Assembly (NCBI GenBank): GCA_006503535.1 | Contig: QYRS01000003.1 | Span: forward strand, 2,790,001-2,854,000 | Direction: 5' to 3' | From: Arthrinium phaeospermum | Taxonomy: Eukaryota > Ascomycota > Sordariomycetes > Amphisphaeriales > Apiosporaceae | DNA: 64,000 bases | Shown: positions 37,153-50,098 of the stretch, one piece after another | Layout: each line of letters starts with the position of its first letter | Numbering within the stretch: position 1 is the first letter of the stretch | Translations under genes and position numbers: made by a program | Notes under the pieces: model-generated | Seen by the model: the letters and a program-made list of their open reading frames with translations, nothing else | Database searches by the model: none | What the model was told of the DNA's origin: nothing

Positions 37153-38993
37153 ATCGGCAGCGCCAGAGGATACCGCCTCTTATAGATAAGAGATGTGGAA
37201 GAGTCGGAAACAGTCAAAGGATACAGTGCTCTCTGTCAACAGGCTGTGTGTGGAGGTTGGCTTATTGAAAGGGGGAGAGAGGGCGCTTGTTGCAGCTGGG
37301 TCACATAGGAAGATGGCAAACAAATGATGGATCGGCGGGAGATGGTGAGAGAGATGCAGTCGTTCGGCGGGCGGGTGGCAGGTGGTTATCGGAGTTGGGA
37401 AACTATGACGCTATGCAGATTAGGCAATAATCCGGGGGTACAAACAACGGATGTGGGAAGTTGAATGAGGCAGCTATGATGATTGATCTTTTGAAAACGG
37501 CTACTTTATTACTCCTCCTCCACACCAGCGCGAGAGGATGTGCTGCATAGGCAGAAAGGTTAGGTTCGGAAATCTAAGAAGAAATGAGTTTGTTGTTGCA
37601 TGTCACGCCGACGTTGGGTGCTTCTTAGAGATGGCTTGACTTCCCACCCTATCCACAACTACAGGCACCCGTGGACTCTGCCCAGCAGCCGGCTGCCCAT
37701 GGATTACTGCCGGCTTCGGTAAAGTGGCCCCAGGCGAATGCAGCTACTGCGGGGCCTAGGTCTCTCCTCAAAGACTCATTCGTAGACTTAAGACCCTGCA
37801 GCAATGGAGACCAAGTGCACATGCTTCGGGGCCCTTGAGGCTTAAGGAATCCATATCATTGACTGCACCCATCACGCCGCCTGGTCTGACCCTGCTTCTA
37901 TTTACTTGTGACAACCAGGGCAACACATGCGGTAGGTATGTTCAATTTTGAGCACCGGTAGGTAGGTAGTACTATACGAATGCTCCCGTACATATTTACT
38001 CACGATAAGTGGCTTTGAGTCACGAGTCTTGTTTGTCTTTTGGGGGAGTGGCAGATGCTGAGGTCATTTGCACCCTTGTCTTATCCCGCCTTATCAGCAC
38101 CTGTCCGCTAGGAGGTAGGTTGCATCACTACCCCCAAGAACCGACCAGGGAAAGCCCGACCCCCATGTTTGAGCCCAGCAGGTTGCCAGGCCTTCAGTGC
38201 GGTGCTCGTCTGGAATAACTTGAGGTAGGTATGTACCAAATATGGATTTGATTTCCTGGAGCATGGCAGGTAACCAGTGGCAAGTACATGCTTACTTTTA
38301 ATGACAGGACTAATCAAATGCGGGCGCATCTGCAACGACTCTTGCCTCACCGTCACTCACTGAGCCAGGCTAGATAGACTAACTTATTAAGCTATCTATC
38401 TACCTACATTATCTGTCGACACTTTTGTTGCTACCGCTACTGAAACTACCTGCACCGATCTTCACCAGTTAGGCCTAGCTTCCCAGCTTCCTCGATACTG
38501 GTTCAAGTGCTGCTACCTTACTTACGTTAGGGACTGCTCGGGTTGGTTGAACGGGATCCGGTGATCAGCGCGAGCTTCTTTGAAAACACCCACCGCATTG
38601 CATTGCCGAATAGACTTTTCTGCATATCATACATACAACGTATAGGTGCATTCACATTCAGTCGCAACCACAGCAACGGTCGGTGTTGTCTTGTTCCGCT
38701 GCTATACGTCGTACCAAACACATCACCACCTTCGACCATCACGTGCTTAAGAGCCGTCGGAATCAGTTCGATACACTAGGTATATCAAAACTCGGCATTG
38801 AACCAGAGCACCTCGGTGACGAAGACAAGGGCGACGGTGGTTCGGCTCGCAAGTTGACATCACTTTACGGGATAGTCTCGTTTTCCCATCTTCCAGCTCT
38901 AAACCGCGAATACGAACAATACCCCTCAGCCCTTCCGACCTCTCGAACCCTCGACCTCCTGCCTCTCATTCTACACAGCCAGCAGCGCCGACC
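37153..38993. other. Intergenic: divergent promoter region
   Basis: Lies between the CTL gene (minus) and the Rab gene (plus). No gene seen. GGTAGGTAGGTAGT occurs near 37958. The last 250 bases are pyrimidine/CA-rich and fit the leader of the Rab gene. Confidence 0.5.
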
Positions 38994-39776
38994 ATGTCCT
39001 CGCCACCGTGGGATTACATCGCCAAGCTGGTATGCATAGGGGATTCGGGGTGCGGTAAATCCTCCCTTACCATCCGGCTCTGCGAAGGCCGCTTCAGCCC
39101 CCAGCACGACGTGACCATCGGCGTCGAGTTCGGGTCGCGCATAGTACCCGTCGGCCCGCCCCACTCCAAAGCCCTCCAACAGGCCGCCCTGTCGTCGAAA
39201 AACAAAGCCAACAGCAGCGGAGGGAGCTCCGACGCGAACGGGGGCGGTCTCCCCGACCCGCCCAAGTCGTCAGACCAGCAGAAACACATGAAGCTGTCCC
39301 TCTGGGACACGGCGGGCCAGGAAACCTACAAGTCGGTGACGCGGTCCTACTTCCGGGGCGCCTCGGGGGCCCTGCTCGTCTTCGACATCAGCCGCAAGGC
39401 CACCTTCGCCCACGTCACCGACTGGCTGGCGGACCTGCGCCAGATAGCCGAGCCCGACATCGTCGTCATCCTCGTCGGCAACAAGGCCGACCTGGCGGGC
39501 GAGGAGGACAACAAGCGCGAGGTCACGGTCGCCGAGGCCCAGGACTGGGCCCGCCAGAACGGCGTCCTGCAGTACGTGGAGACGAGCGCCAAGAGCGGCG
39601 AGGGCGTCGAACTCGCCTTCATGCAGGTCGCCGAGCGCATCTTCGACAACATCAACGCCGGCAAGTACGACCTCAATGACCGCCGGAGCGGCGTTAAGGG
39701 GCCGGGGCCCGGCCAGACCGGGCGCCAGGTCCGGTTGAACGACTCGAGCAAGGGGAGTGGCGGGGGCTGCTGTTGA
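38994..39776 (+). CDS. Rab-family small GTPase, Rab4/Ypt4-like
   Basis: Single-exon gene for 260 residues. Membrane-traffic GTPase, probably endosomal or recycling. The nucleotide-binding motifs are all present: P-loop GDSGCGKS (16-23), switch I Thr41 in DVTIGVEF, WDTAGQE (104-110), NKAD and ETSAK. The protein ends in GGGCC, a double-Cys geranylgeranylation site. RSYFRGASGALLVFDISR and the interswitch EFGSRI place it in the Rab2/4/14 branch, with Rab4 (fission yeast Ypt4) the likeliest. Unusual is an insertion of about 45 residues (53-97) rich in Ser, Gly and Asn between beta-2 and beta-3, where Rabs normally have a tight turn. It is encoded without an intron and reads with the same C/G bias as its surroundings. 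Confidence 0.9.
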   Translation: MSSPPWDYIAKLVCIGDSGCGKSSLTIRLCEGRFSPQHDVTIGVEFGSRIVPVGPPHSKALQQAALSSKNKANSSGGSSDANGGGLPDPPKSSDQQKHMKLSLWDTAGQETYKSVTRSYFRGASGALLVFDISRKATFAHVTDWLADLRQIAEPDIVVILVGNKADLAGEEDNKREVTVAEAQDWARQNGVLQYVETSAKSGEGVELAFMQVAERIFDNINAGKYDLNDRRSGVKGPGPGQTGRQVRLNDSSKGSGGGCC

Positions 39777-40788
39777 GCGAGCGAACCTATCGAGCGAGCG
39801 AGCAAGCGAGCGTGACTGATGATGATGACCGGTATTAATGATCTGGATCCAAGAGCAATGGCGATGGCGCGAGAGAAGCCAGAAGAAGAATGAAGAAGGC
39901 GGCTGGGTGGGATAAGCATAGTGATGAGAAAAAGTCACGACAAAAAAGCATCGGCAGCAACAGGTAGTACAAACACTGTACATAAGACAGGAAACTGCAA
40001 GTGTTCCCGTCTGTCATCGCAATGAATAGGGAATGGCAATCAATTGCCATGCACAGGAAGGATGATACCCTTATTGAGAGGTTCTACCGTGGAGGTAGCA
40101 AAGCAAGCATTCAAGCATGGAGAAGGGACACAAGATTTATTCGGGCCCATAGCAGTTCGACTTTGGTTTACAGTTAGCAGCATTGCTGCCCACGAGAACG
40201 CACCTTTGCGGGCGTGGGCATCACGAATTATAATCGAGCATCATGATACAGACCGTGCCCATTCGTATGATGCTCCTGCGCTTCTTCGTCGATGGGTGGG
40301 TGGCCTGAGGGTTCCTGACATGTTGGAGTTATCGACTAGTAAGGTTAGATGACACGCTTCCACCAATTGTACGACGTATAAAGAAATGCCTGATGCAAAC
40401 AATTTACACAAAGGATGTCAATTAAACTTGCAGGGCGATAGACAGTTGGTTCAACATGGAAAAAAGAAAAGTGCACGTTATTATCTAGATAGTGGCGTAA
40501 TGACTCCTTTTCTTGGTGGAATTTGGGTACCCCGGCAAGCCTGCACCCAACACCGTTTAGATATCCCCTGCCGGAACTCCCACTACCCCCTAGCTGTTCC
40601 CTGTTATTACCCCAGAGATATGCTACCTGATATCGTTACACTCCGGAGGCGAGAGAGCACGGACGATGCTCCGTCTCCCATGCCCAATACACCTCTCAGT
40701 ATCCGTGGAAGATCGATCTAAGTATCCCCCACAATGAAATGGTGGTGAGTGACCATGCTGTTTATACAGGCCATTCCCATGACACCTC
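39777..40788. other. Intergenic between convergent genes
   Basis: 3' flanks of the Rab gene and the Pmt4-like gene. Starts with a GAGC tetranucleotide-like run (39775-39812) that abuts the Rab stop codon. Nothing else recognisable. Confidence 0.5.
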
Positions 40789-43202
40789 CTAGTCGGTCAT
40801 GCGCCAAGTGTCAAACCACTTCATGTAGCTGTACTGCTTGTTCGGGCCCGTCATACCCCAGCAGATCGGCATGAAGAAGATGTACAGGCCAATGATGATG
40901 GTGTACAGAGTGCCGTAAACGGCGTATTGAAGAACCTTCTTCTGGGTGCGAACCATGAAGTCGACCAGGAAGCCAAGGGTGAGGATAGCGAAATAGAGCG
41001 CAGGGTAGTAGTGGTGGACGTAAGTAACGCGTGCCATGACGACGAAAGGCAGGTAGTGAAGGAACCATCCGAGAATGGGGTAAAGACCAGAGTAGTGGAT
41101 CTGGTCAATATCCTCTTGTGACAAGTCCCTGAAGCCTCGCTGCCATCGAAGGATATACCACACGGTCACGAGACCGACAAGACCGAGAGACATGGTCGAG
41201 GCCCAATAAACAAAGGGGTTGCCGAGGAGGAAGTACTTGACAATCTTGTCGTCCCAACCGCACATACGGAGACCAACATTGAGAATAGGCCACTGCCACC
41301 ACTGGGAGGCAAGGTCGTCCTGCTTGTCGGGGTCTGGAACAAGGGCGTTGTTCGAAGTCATCATGGCAACGTTCAGGTGGATGAAGTCGTGGAAGAATGG
41401 CGACTTATACTTTCCAGGATCCGCAGGGGGGACTGTATTTGAGTTAGCCTTGAACACCCAAACCTGAGGCTTCGGTACTTACGCTTCTCATTGGTGTGGG
41501 CCTCGATGTTCCAGTGGGTGAAAGTGTCCCGAGGGTTGTTGGACTTGTCACAGGTAACCTCGATCTGCTTGAAACCCCATTGGGGAAGGTTGACGTTGCC
41601 GGCACGGAGATAGCAGCCCATCGACGGATGCTTCAGGCGGAAACCCGTTGTCAGGGTGCGGACGCGGGTTCTATCACGAGATGCAACATCGCTGACGACC
41701 TCGATTTGCCAGTGGTCCTTCTCATCGCCTACAGTAAGGTTGCCGTAAGAGGAAACTTCCTTGTGCGCCTTAGTGACGGGAGCAGCGATATCGTGAGAGT
41801 GGAGGTTGCGGCCAGTCATGGTGTGGATCAGGCGGACGACACTGCCGTCTCCAATGAATCTGGGCTCCTCCTCCGGGTTGTAGTCGGCCTCCTGGCGGTT
41901 GGGGTAGAACCACCACTCGTTGTTCGCATCCTTGTGGTGGTAGCAGGTCACCTGCTGCTGGCCTGAGCCTTCGGGGTAGGTTTGGACGTGACTGTGCAGC
42001 AGGCCTCCACCGTATCCCATGTTCTTGAGAGTGACCTTGGAGCCAATGGCGACCTCGAGCGGGGAGTTTCGGCCAATCTCGCTGCCTTCGAGGTTTGCTT
42101 GGAACAGAGAGCTCATCTGTGCATCTCCAGGGCCACTACGCGTAAGGATGGCGAAGTGGAGGGCGAACGAGAACAGGTACACCAGGAAAGGAATAACGAT
42201 CAGTCCGGCGACTCGGGCACCGACATGGGCAGCAAGCACTTTGATGGGCATCTTAGTGTTGCCAAACTTGTTCCACAGATCCTCAATGGTGTAAATTCCA
42301 ACGAGGGCAGTCACAAAAAGCCCAACAAGCTTGATGCTGCAGACGAAACCCAAGCTGAGACCGGTCATGAACAGCCAGAAGAACCATTCTGGGTCGAAGC
42401 TGTACTGTTGCTGTCTGTGGAACTTGGACCAGCAGAAGACAGTGGCGACAGTGCCGAACAGAAGCATAGAGTCGAGGAGAATGAAGCGGCTGATGGTGGT
42501 GTACGAGTTCTCGCAGAGGACCATCAGAGTGACCAGCCAAACGGCCGGGCGCCTCAGGTTCAACTCGCGGGCAGTGAAGTAGGCCAGCGGGATACACAGA
42601 ATGCCCCAGAAGGCGTTGAAGGCGCGCATGAAGGTGTAGTTGAGCTCCTCGGGGTAGGTCTCACCGGACTTGAATTCGAAAGAGCCATTGTAGCCAGCCA
42701 GAACACCGGACAGACCAACGAGGATTTTGCCCAGAGGGGTGCCTAAACAAGCAATTAATATTCGTCTTTCTCCCGCTGTACTCGCAGAGGAATCGGTACG
42801 TACACGTCGAAGAAGAGCTCGCGCTTGATATAGTGCGAACCGAATTTGCCGAAGTGAGCCTCGTCCCAAGTGACGATCGGGCTCAGGCCAATCTTGTATA
42901 GTCGAGTAAAGAAGGCAAGGGCCGTGAAGATGATAGGCGCAATAACGAACTCCCACTCGTCAAGGAACGTGAGGAACGAGGATTCCTGCTGTGGTGGGCA
43001 TTGCTCGTTAGGTGGCTAGTTCTCCGGCAGTAAACGGCAGGTTTGAAGCTCTCATTACCTTCTTCTTTCCGTGTATTTTCTTCTCGTCGGCTTCGAGTTG
43101 CTGAGCCGGGACAGTTACTGGCGTACCGGGGATGTTTCGCTGTCGTAGACCTTGGCCGTTCGGATCGGCGCCGGAGGCAACCGTGGCCTTTTTATCGGCC
43201 AT
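40789..43202 (-). CDS. PMT4: Protein O-mannosyltransferase, Pmt4 type, with frameshift
   Basis: ER membrane enzyme that transfers mannose from dolichyl-phosphate-mannose to Ser/Thr of secretory and membrane proteins. Exons 43202-43059, 42985-42804, 42742-41483 and 41432-40789. Visible are the first lumenal loop with the catalytic acidic pair (TWDEAHFGKFGSHYIK), several transmembrane segments, three MIR repeats in the central lumenal loop (GLLHSHVQTYPEG, GRNLHSHD, HPSMGCYLRAG) and the Pmt4-specific part (LPPADPGKYKSPFFHDF, RMCGWDDKIVKYF). The exon sum is 2230 bases, two short of a whole frame. The break is at the 42743-42803 intron: the family motif HPPLGK is expected right after it, but the DNA has a run of four C where six are needed (42736-42739). 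No other GT-AG pair repairs it. With two bases restored the protein is 743 residues. Sequence error is likelier than loss of a core gene. A tandem acceptor precedes exon 2. Confidence 0.85.
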
Positions 43203-44812
43203 GGCTGTAGAATGTCGAGAAGGATCAAGCTCGCATCCAAGACGACGGCGAGAAGGTCAAAAGTGGTGGGCGGTGAGCAAGGTCGAAGGGTTGCTGGAGG
43301 CAGAAAATAAAAAAAACGAGGACCTCAAGCGAATGTGAGAATCGGAATGAAGAAAAGAAAAGGGAAGAAGGATCCAATGGGACGGAGAAGGTGTTACGAC
43401 GTCAAATCAACCCCCTTCCAGTAAAGTAGGAGGACGAGGACGAATTGAGGATGGGATTAATTGGCTCTGGGTCACCAAGACACAAGAGAATCACAATGTG
43501 GCCCCTTGAACAATGTCTGGCAGAAAATAAATGGCAATCCAATACGAATTCACCATAGGAGAGAAGCCGTGCTACATGCAACCCTGGACCTGGCTGGACC
43601 TGGACCTGGAAAGTGGGCGGGAAAAACGCGATACTATTTCGAGAACAAGCTGGCCTGATCTCCTTCGGGTCAATGTCAATTGGATTAGGGGCAAGGCCAG
43701 CAGAAGAGCTTCCCCCCTGTCTTCCGGGCCTTTGGCCTGCCCTGCAAAAGACACCAAAACACCAAAAGCACGCCCCCCTCTGTCTGCCTAGCGCTGGTGT
43801 AGTTTGCCTAGCTCGGCAAGGTGCACTCGGTTCACAGAGTTCTTCCCGCTTAACCGTCACCTTGGGACGATTGGATCGATTATCTTATTATTGTGTGCAT
43901 ACTTACCTACATATATTAACAGGTATGCACGATACATCTTAAGTAGATAAAATTCGTGATATAGGCTTGCATCATAGTACTGTCTTCTTATATTGAAACT
44001 TCCATCAGGCATGCTCGACATAAAGGTTTCCAGGTTAGCAGTGAATATCTCCTTAGGTAATTAATGGATTTCAAGTACCCCGCCAGGCTGCGGCTGAATG
44101 TCCGGTATTAGATTCAATGTAGGTACGGATAGGTAGGTGTACATACATACATCAAATCAATTAAAGACGAGCTGACGGTAAAGCAAGAACCGTGGTAGCT
44201 CAAACTCTCAACACTGGAAACTCGGAGATTGGGCACTGCAAACATCCTTCCCTTAAGTACCGTAATGCGGTTCATTCGTGTCGACACAATTGATGACAGC
44301 TGGAGCTGTAGGAGTACAGTGGGTCGCAATGTTATCCGACAACGGCGCATCTGCTCTTGAACTTGTGATTAATTTGTCCCCTCCGGAGCAATTGCAAGGC
44401 GGGAGGCATTGAAAACAAACGTGTGTCCTCCCCAGAGCATTCGAGAACAACGCTTTGCAAAAGTCACAGTCGCTTTATCTGGTATTCTCGTGGTCTGCAA
44501 AGGGACACACTGGTCCCATCTAACGCTGACAGCCTTGTCGAACCACAGGACTGATCTGATATGCTATACAAAGAAATTCTCACGCCATTACAAACCCCAT
44601 AAACCACCATGCTCCCTTTCTACTCCAAATTGTGCATAACTCGTGTTGTAGTCTGTCCTTCATCAGTTGGGCCGGTGTCATGCAACTTGAGGCAACAGAA
44701 TTGACAATCCTGTCCCGCGCAAAACCTGGCCACCGTCTATACGACTTGTACCGAGACTCAATCTTCTTCTTCTTATCATAGCAATAATCGTTGTGTAACG
44801 CGCTCGAATCGT
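43203..44812. other. Intergenic: Pmt4 promoter and transporter 3' flank
   Basis: No gene seen. Between 43500 and 43800 both strands carry medium-length frames without motif. The part from 43870 to 44160 is A/T-richer. Confidence 0.5.
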
Positions 44813-46782
44813 CTATTCGTCGTTGTCTTCCAGCGGGGCATATCGGGCTCTCCCTGCCGGACTGCTGCTGCCACCTCGATCACGCCCGACCATACGGCCA
44901 AGCCACTCGCCAACTCTACCACGCGAGCCACTCTCTGATCGCAGATGGGGCTTGCCATCAATCACATTGAGTACCGGCGGATCGATGCTCATCGGTGGGA
45001 TATCATCAGTCGGGCCCGGCCGTCCTCTAAAAGACCCGTCCGGAGACGAGACTCGGTAAATGGATCCGGTTTCCGACCTCACACTCGGAGAAGCCATTGC
45101 GGTTGTATTGTCCCCAAACAGTGAGCCCATTTCTTCTAGGCGAACGCCACATGTCTCGGGATAAATGAAGTAAACTGTTCTCTGTTAGATTCCATCTAGA
45201 AAGTGAGAGAAAATACCAATCAAGCTTACCTGTTACAAAACTAACAACACAGAAGAACGCGTGGACCAAGTAGAGGCGCCATCCAATCCAGTCTTGGAGG
45301 ATGGGAGTTTGCTCCCCAATGAAGTTAAAGGTCCAGTTTGCTGCGGTCGATAAACTGGCGCCCTTGGATCGGATGCTCAGAGGGAGAATCTCAGGGGGGT
45401 AAAGCCACGGGATCTGTGACCATCATTAGCGGGGGGTTCCAGGTAATATGATAGGGGTAGACAGGGTGTGGCATACCGGTCCCCAAGAGTACCCGAAGGC
45501 AGCATTGTAAATCATTACAAAGACAACCACCAAAGTAGGGGTGAGCTCTATGTCTAAGTATATGAAGTAAGATACCATGGATAACGAGATGGCCATCGCA
45601 ATGGCACCGGTGAGGAGGATGAATCGTCGGCCCCAGCGATCAACAATGTACCATGGCGGAATCGTGGAGAGCAGGTACGTAATACCGTTAATGCCAGTCA
45701 TTTTCACAGCATCGTGTCCTACCCAACCAGCCGACTCAAAGACGTAGGGGGCATAGTACGAGATGACGTTAATGCCGTTCAGCTGGGCCAGCGCTTGGGC
45801 TGACATGGCAATGAAGACGCGTGTCTTGTATTTTCGGAACATTTCCGTGTAGGTCCTCTCGCCCTCCATACGCTGTAAAAGGACGTCCATCTTGATTTCT
45901 CTGAATTCATCACGCGCCTTCGGGTTATGAATATCGCCAGCTCCGTACAGATTTGCAATAACGACAATGCCCTCTTCGTCGTGGTCGTGGTCCAGAAGCC
46001 ATCTGGACGGTCGTCAGCAGCGTGTTCATGTGCGCATGATTGTGGGAAAGACTTACCGTGGTGACTCCACGATGACCAAGCTGCCAAATCCGAGCAAAGC
46101 GCCCATGACACATTGCATCATCAGGGGGCACGCCATGAGTAGTTGTTCTCGATGAAACCGCAGAAGTAGTCGACCCAGACGGATGTAGCATATCCTATAA
46201 TGTTACCGGAAAATTCGATGCAAGCCAACTTGCCACGATTGTGGGGTGGGGAGATCTCAGACTGGTAGACGGGCACGATGGTCGACAGAGTTCCGACACC
46301 AAGACCAGCAATAATTCTGCCGAGCATCATCATGGGCATGTTGGTCGCAAGTGTTTGCAAGGCACCCCCAACAAAGAAGATCATGGATCCGTAGAGAATG
46401 GTCTTTCTCCCCCAATAACATCTCCGATTTTGCCGACGGCCAGGGAAGAGATCAGGGCGCCAATCTCGAGGATGGCGACCATGGTTCCAATTTCGGCATG
46501 AGAAGGGTGGTTGAAGTAGTCTCGAAAGAAAGGACCGCTGTAGTTTCATATCAGTATACTGCCCTATAGAGCCGACCAAGACGAGGAACCAAAGTCGTAC
46601 GTAATGATACCGGACATAACACCTTGATCATATCCAAAGAGGAATACACCTAATGAGACGAAGATACTGGTGGAAGTAACTGGAACGGTGGGTTAGCAAG
46701 TGTGCTCTTTAGGGTCATGGCTCGGGGGTTAAACTTACATGAGGGGCTTGCCCGTGAGGCCGTGAACCCCCGTTCCAGGCAT
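44813..46782 (-). CDS. MFS sugar transporter, three apparent frameshifts
   Basis: Sugar porter of the major facilitator superfamily, plasma membrane, hexose likeliest. Exons 46782-46739, 46679-46601, 46537-46057, 46002-45477, 45413-45230 and 45174-44813; restored length 558 residues. Motifs seen: FLFGYDQGVMSG in helix 1, GRIIAGLGVGTLSTIVPVYQSEISPPHNRG, QLNGINVISYYAPYVFESAGW, VDRWGRRF, YSWGPIPWLYPPEILPLSIRSKG and the closing YPETCGV; the C-terminal tail of about 100 residues is hydrophilic and Ser/Arg-rich. The frame breaks at three places, each a G or C run: one extra C at 46672-46673, one missing base in the five-C run 46409-46413 (in the GRRKT motif, plus-strand C), and one missing in 46124-46128. 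All intron joins and lengths agree once these are corrected. Either the sequence is faulty or this is a young pseudogene; the same fault in neighbours favours the first. Confidence 0.82.
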
Positions 46783-49700
46783 GATGAGGACAGTATTCGC
46801 GCAGCTCTAGAGGGGCGGCGATGAGCTACGTTGGGTATTTCGATCGAGTCCTTACTACGACGCCAGGTTGTTCCTTGGAGTAGGCGTCGCTGTGGGCGGA
46901 GACGGAGCGTCGAAACTGAACTCGCTTGGTCTTGTTCTGCTTGTTGTTGACGAAGCCGGCGAGCAAGCCGTCGTTCTTCAGCGAGGTGTCCTGCAGGCGT
47001 ATCCTCAGAGGGTCCTCTCATCGGCCTCGTGGTCGGGGCGGCTACTAGAGGGTTCGGAGGGGGATGTTGGATGGAAGACGGGCCTGGTTTGGAGGAGGAA
47101 TTTTGCTCATTTCCCTCTTCTTTAAAACAAAGATGAGAGGGAAAAGAGTTTGGGGGGTGGTTTAGAAACGGAACGGTGGTGGGCTTCAGGTCATCTGGTA
47201 CTGCTGGGAGAGAGCCGATGTACGAGGTGCCTCAGTGTTATGCGGTGCAGTCGGTATATGGTGGGTCAGGCTATGCAGACTGACTGGAGGGCCTTAGTGC
47301 AAGTGCAGTGCACACCAAGCAGAGAGAGGTTAACCGACAGCTGGGGTAGTGCCGCAGGTGGGTGGTCGACCTGTTCGTTCTTGAGTCAAAGCGACGTCGG
47401 CGCCAAGTTTGAAATCAATTGAAAAAGGCCAGGTGGAATTCACTGATCGATGCTGATGCGGTGGAAGCGCTAATGGTTTACAGTCTGGACATGAGTAGTG
47501 TGTTCTTCATTCATAATGCAATGAGGATTGAAGGAAGATTCCAAGTTCAGGGCAAAAGAGGAAGAGGTATGTAGAGCGCCCAAGTATCGGGCCTCTTGCT
47601 GCTCCTAGCCTTCCAGTCGGGGCCCCCTTTTTTTTCGTCCCGCTATCTCTAACGCGCCCATTTACATGTACCCAAGTATGTACCCTTGGCTACAGAGCAA
47701 AGCATCACTCATGCTGCCGTAGACTATGTAGGTACATAAAGGAAATCTCCACGGTTGGATGTTATTTACTGCATACTTATTAATTCTGTAAGGAATGAAT
47801 CGATGGGCAGCTCTCCGTTATGTAAACTGTATTTTATCGTACTATACGGAGTATGTATGGCTGTACCTATCTTTCTATACTCGCGTGGGCTTCCGGTCCA
47901 GGACATTCATTACCTGTATTCACCTGAATCCAACACAATTCATGGAAGGCCTGTCTGTCATTTTGCTTTTCCGTGCGTTATCTAGGACGGGCGGATCTTG
48001 CTCACCACAAAAGTACACGGCAAGAATTTGTGTCGATCCCATATGCTCCTCGCCTGCGAGTCAAGCCACCAGAGTCAGCTCGGTCCAAACGTCAAGGGTT
48101 GAGTAATTTCCATATCGGATGCGGCTCACTGTCGGCCATGAGTTGTTTTGCAGTCAATCAATCGGCTTGGAGCCGACGCCGACATGATCTAGATGTAACA
48201 CCATCTGTGTTCGTTTGCGTGTTCTTCAGAAGTTGAACCAAGATGCAGCGAATTCGGGCTCTTGTAAGCTATGCTCATGTACCTCTTTTCCATCCCATGC
48301 GCAGGTCGACATCAAATTCTTGATTCACCCTGATTGCATTATGCAGCTGTCCCTGTAAACTGTCTTGGCGGTTTTGGCGGTTGTGTGTGTAACTCGGGTC
48401 AGGTAAGTATGCCCAGATTCAGAAGAAGGGTATGTACACATTCAGTGGCATGCACGCCTTTTCATCAAGGGACCCTTGATCATATAGTACAGTCCCCAGA
48501 AAGACCCCACGATGGCATCATAGGCTCCATTTTCCCTCTCTTTCTTAGGCGGTCTATCTTTGTAGTCGCTGTACTTATCGTGAGAGGAGGCAGAGGGGCA
48601 TTACACCAGCCTAACAAACCGACTCCCCCATGGGGAAGAAAAACATGTTTCCAGCAATTTGGTAAATTTGGAGATCACTGCATCCCTCCCCCCCTCGGTC
48701 CTAAAGATCACATCATATCACGAGGAATAATTTGCGAACCTCGTGGCAGGAACCTGTGATGGACTATCCTTGCTTCCTATGTTTGTAGACCACAGGGAAC
48801 TCCATAGTATCCTGCTGACCATGGTTTTTGGTCATCAACTCCCCTCACGGATGAGCTCTGCCAACATCAGCTAGCGTGCCTTGCCAGACCCCCAAGATTG
48901 CTCCAATCACCAAATTTACTTAACTCAAACGAGGTCATTCTTGGTTGTCAGAGCTTTTCGGATTTGACATCCGTTAACTACGCCTCTATTGAGTCGGGGC
49001 GTCTCTTTGTAGTAACGTAAAAGAACGCCACAGTAATGGGATATGTCAGGGACGGCATAAGCTAAGTCAATCACTCAGTAGTATTCGACGCATTGGTATA
49101 GGGAACTCTGGCTACAGATATAGTAGCAACATTATATAATTAGCAGCTTATGACTTAGGTCTTTGCAGAAACATTCCTTCGTGGAAGCATGCATACATAT
49201 TCTTCCGCGCTTGGGGGAAAAGCCAAGATGAGTCCCCGAATCATGTTGCTTCGGCGGTGGTCAGCAAATATGTCGGTAATGACAGTAAGTAGGTTAGATA
49301 TGTGCAGCGCGCATAACCCATTTGCCGTGACTACACTTGTTGAAGGAGATACCCAATCAGATGCAGCGGACCGTCGTAGAAGTATAATACGCAGTTAACT
49401 AGTAACGCTGGCGCCAAAGTATATCTCGCGTCTATAGACCACCTGGGCAGTCATATGTCGTAACTCAAAGGAAACGCATATCATGGTGCGAGACACACCG
49501 ACAGGAACACGAGACACAACAGTTACTCAAGCATCGCGATAACAAATCGTATAGCTATTGCAAAGGCGACTATGTTCTTTTGTCACCTTAATCTCTTACT
49601 GGAATAAACCGTTAAGTCTCTACCCAGCATACCGAGAGGCTACTTACCATCCCAATTGAACAATCATAGATAGTTATATCGGAATGCTCTCATGTCGTAT

Positions 49701-50098
49701 TAAGAGTAAGTGGAATAACAATTATGGTGCATATGTGCTACTAGTGGGCAAAGTATGGTTTAGGTCCGTCATCTTGAGATTGGGCGCCAGCGATGTAAAC
49801 AAACCAGACTTCTGAAGTGGTCGTATTGTCATACCCCTAGCTGGGGGCGGAATATGTTCGTGATTGGATCTACGGTTCGACTCAACATGTGCGGGCTGGT
49901 TTCCTGGACTTCATATCATGTAGTTCGTCGAGCCATCGCAGATAGCTAGCAACAACCAACTACCATGTGTGTGTATACAAGCGAGTGTGACCGTATCAAT
50001 ACATGAAGTTGGATCGTGTGCTTTATGAATCCCGTCTGCGTATATATGCGCGCCTCCAATACTGATCCTAACGCTGAATCCCGCTGCTGCGGTGATAG

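Noticed and set aside
41982..42746. 254-codon plus-strand frame over PMT4
   Set aside because: Mirror of the PMT4 main exon; Glu/Gln/Asp-rich reading without motif.
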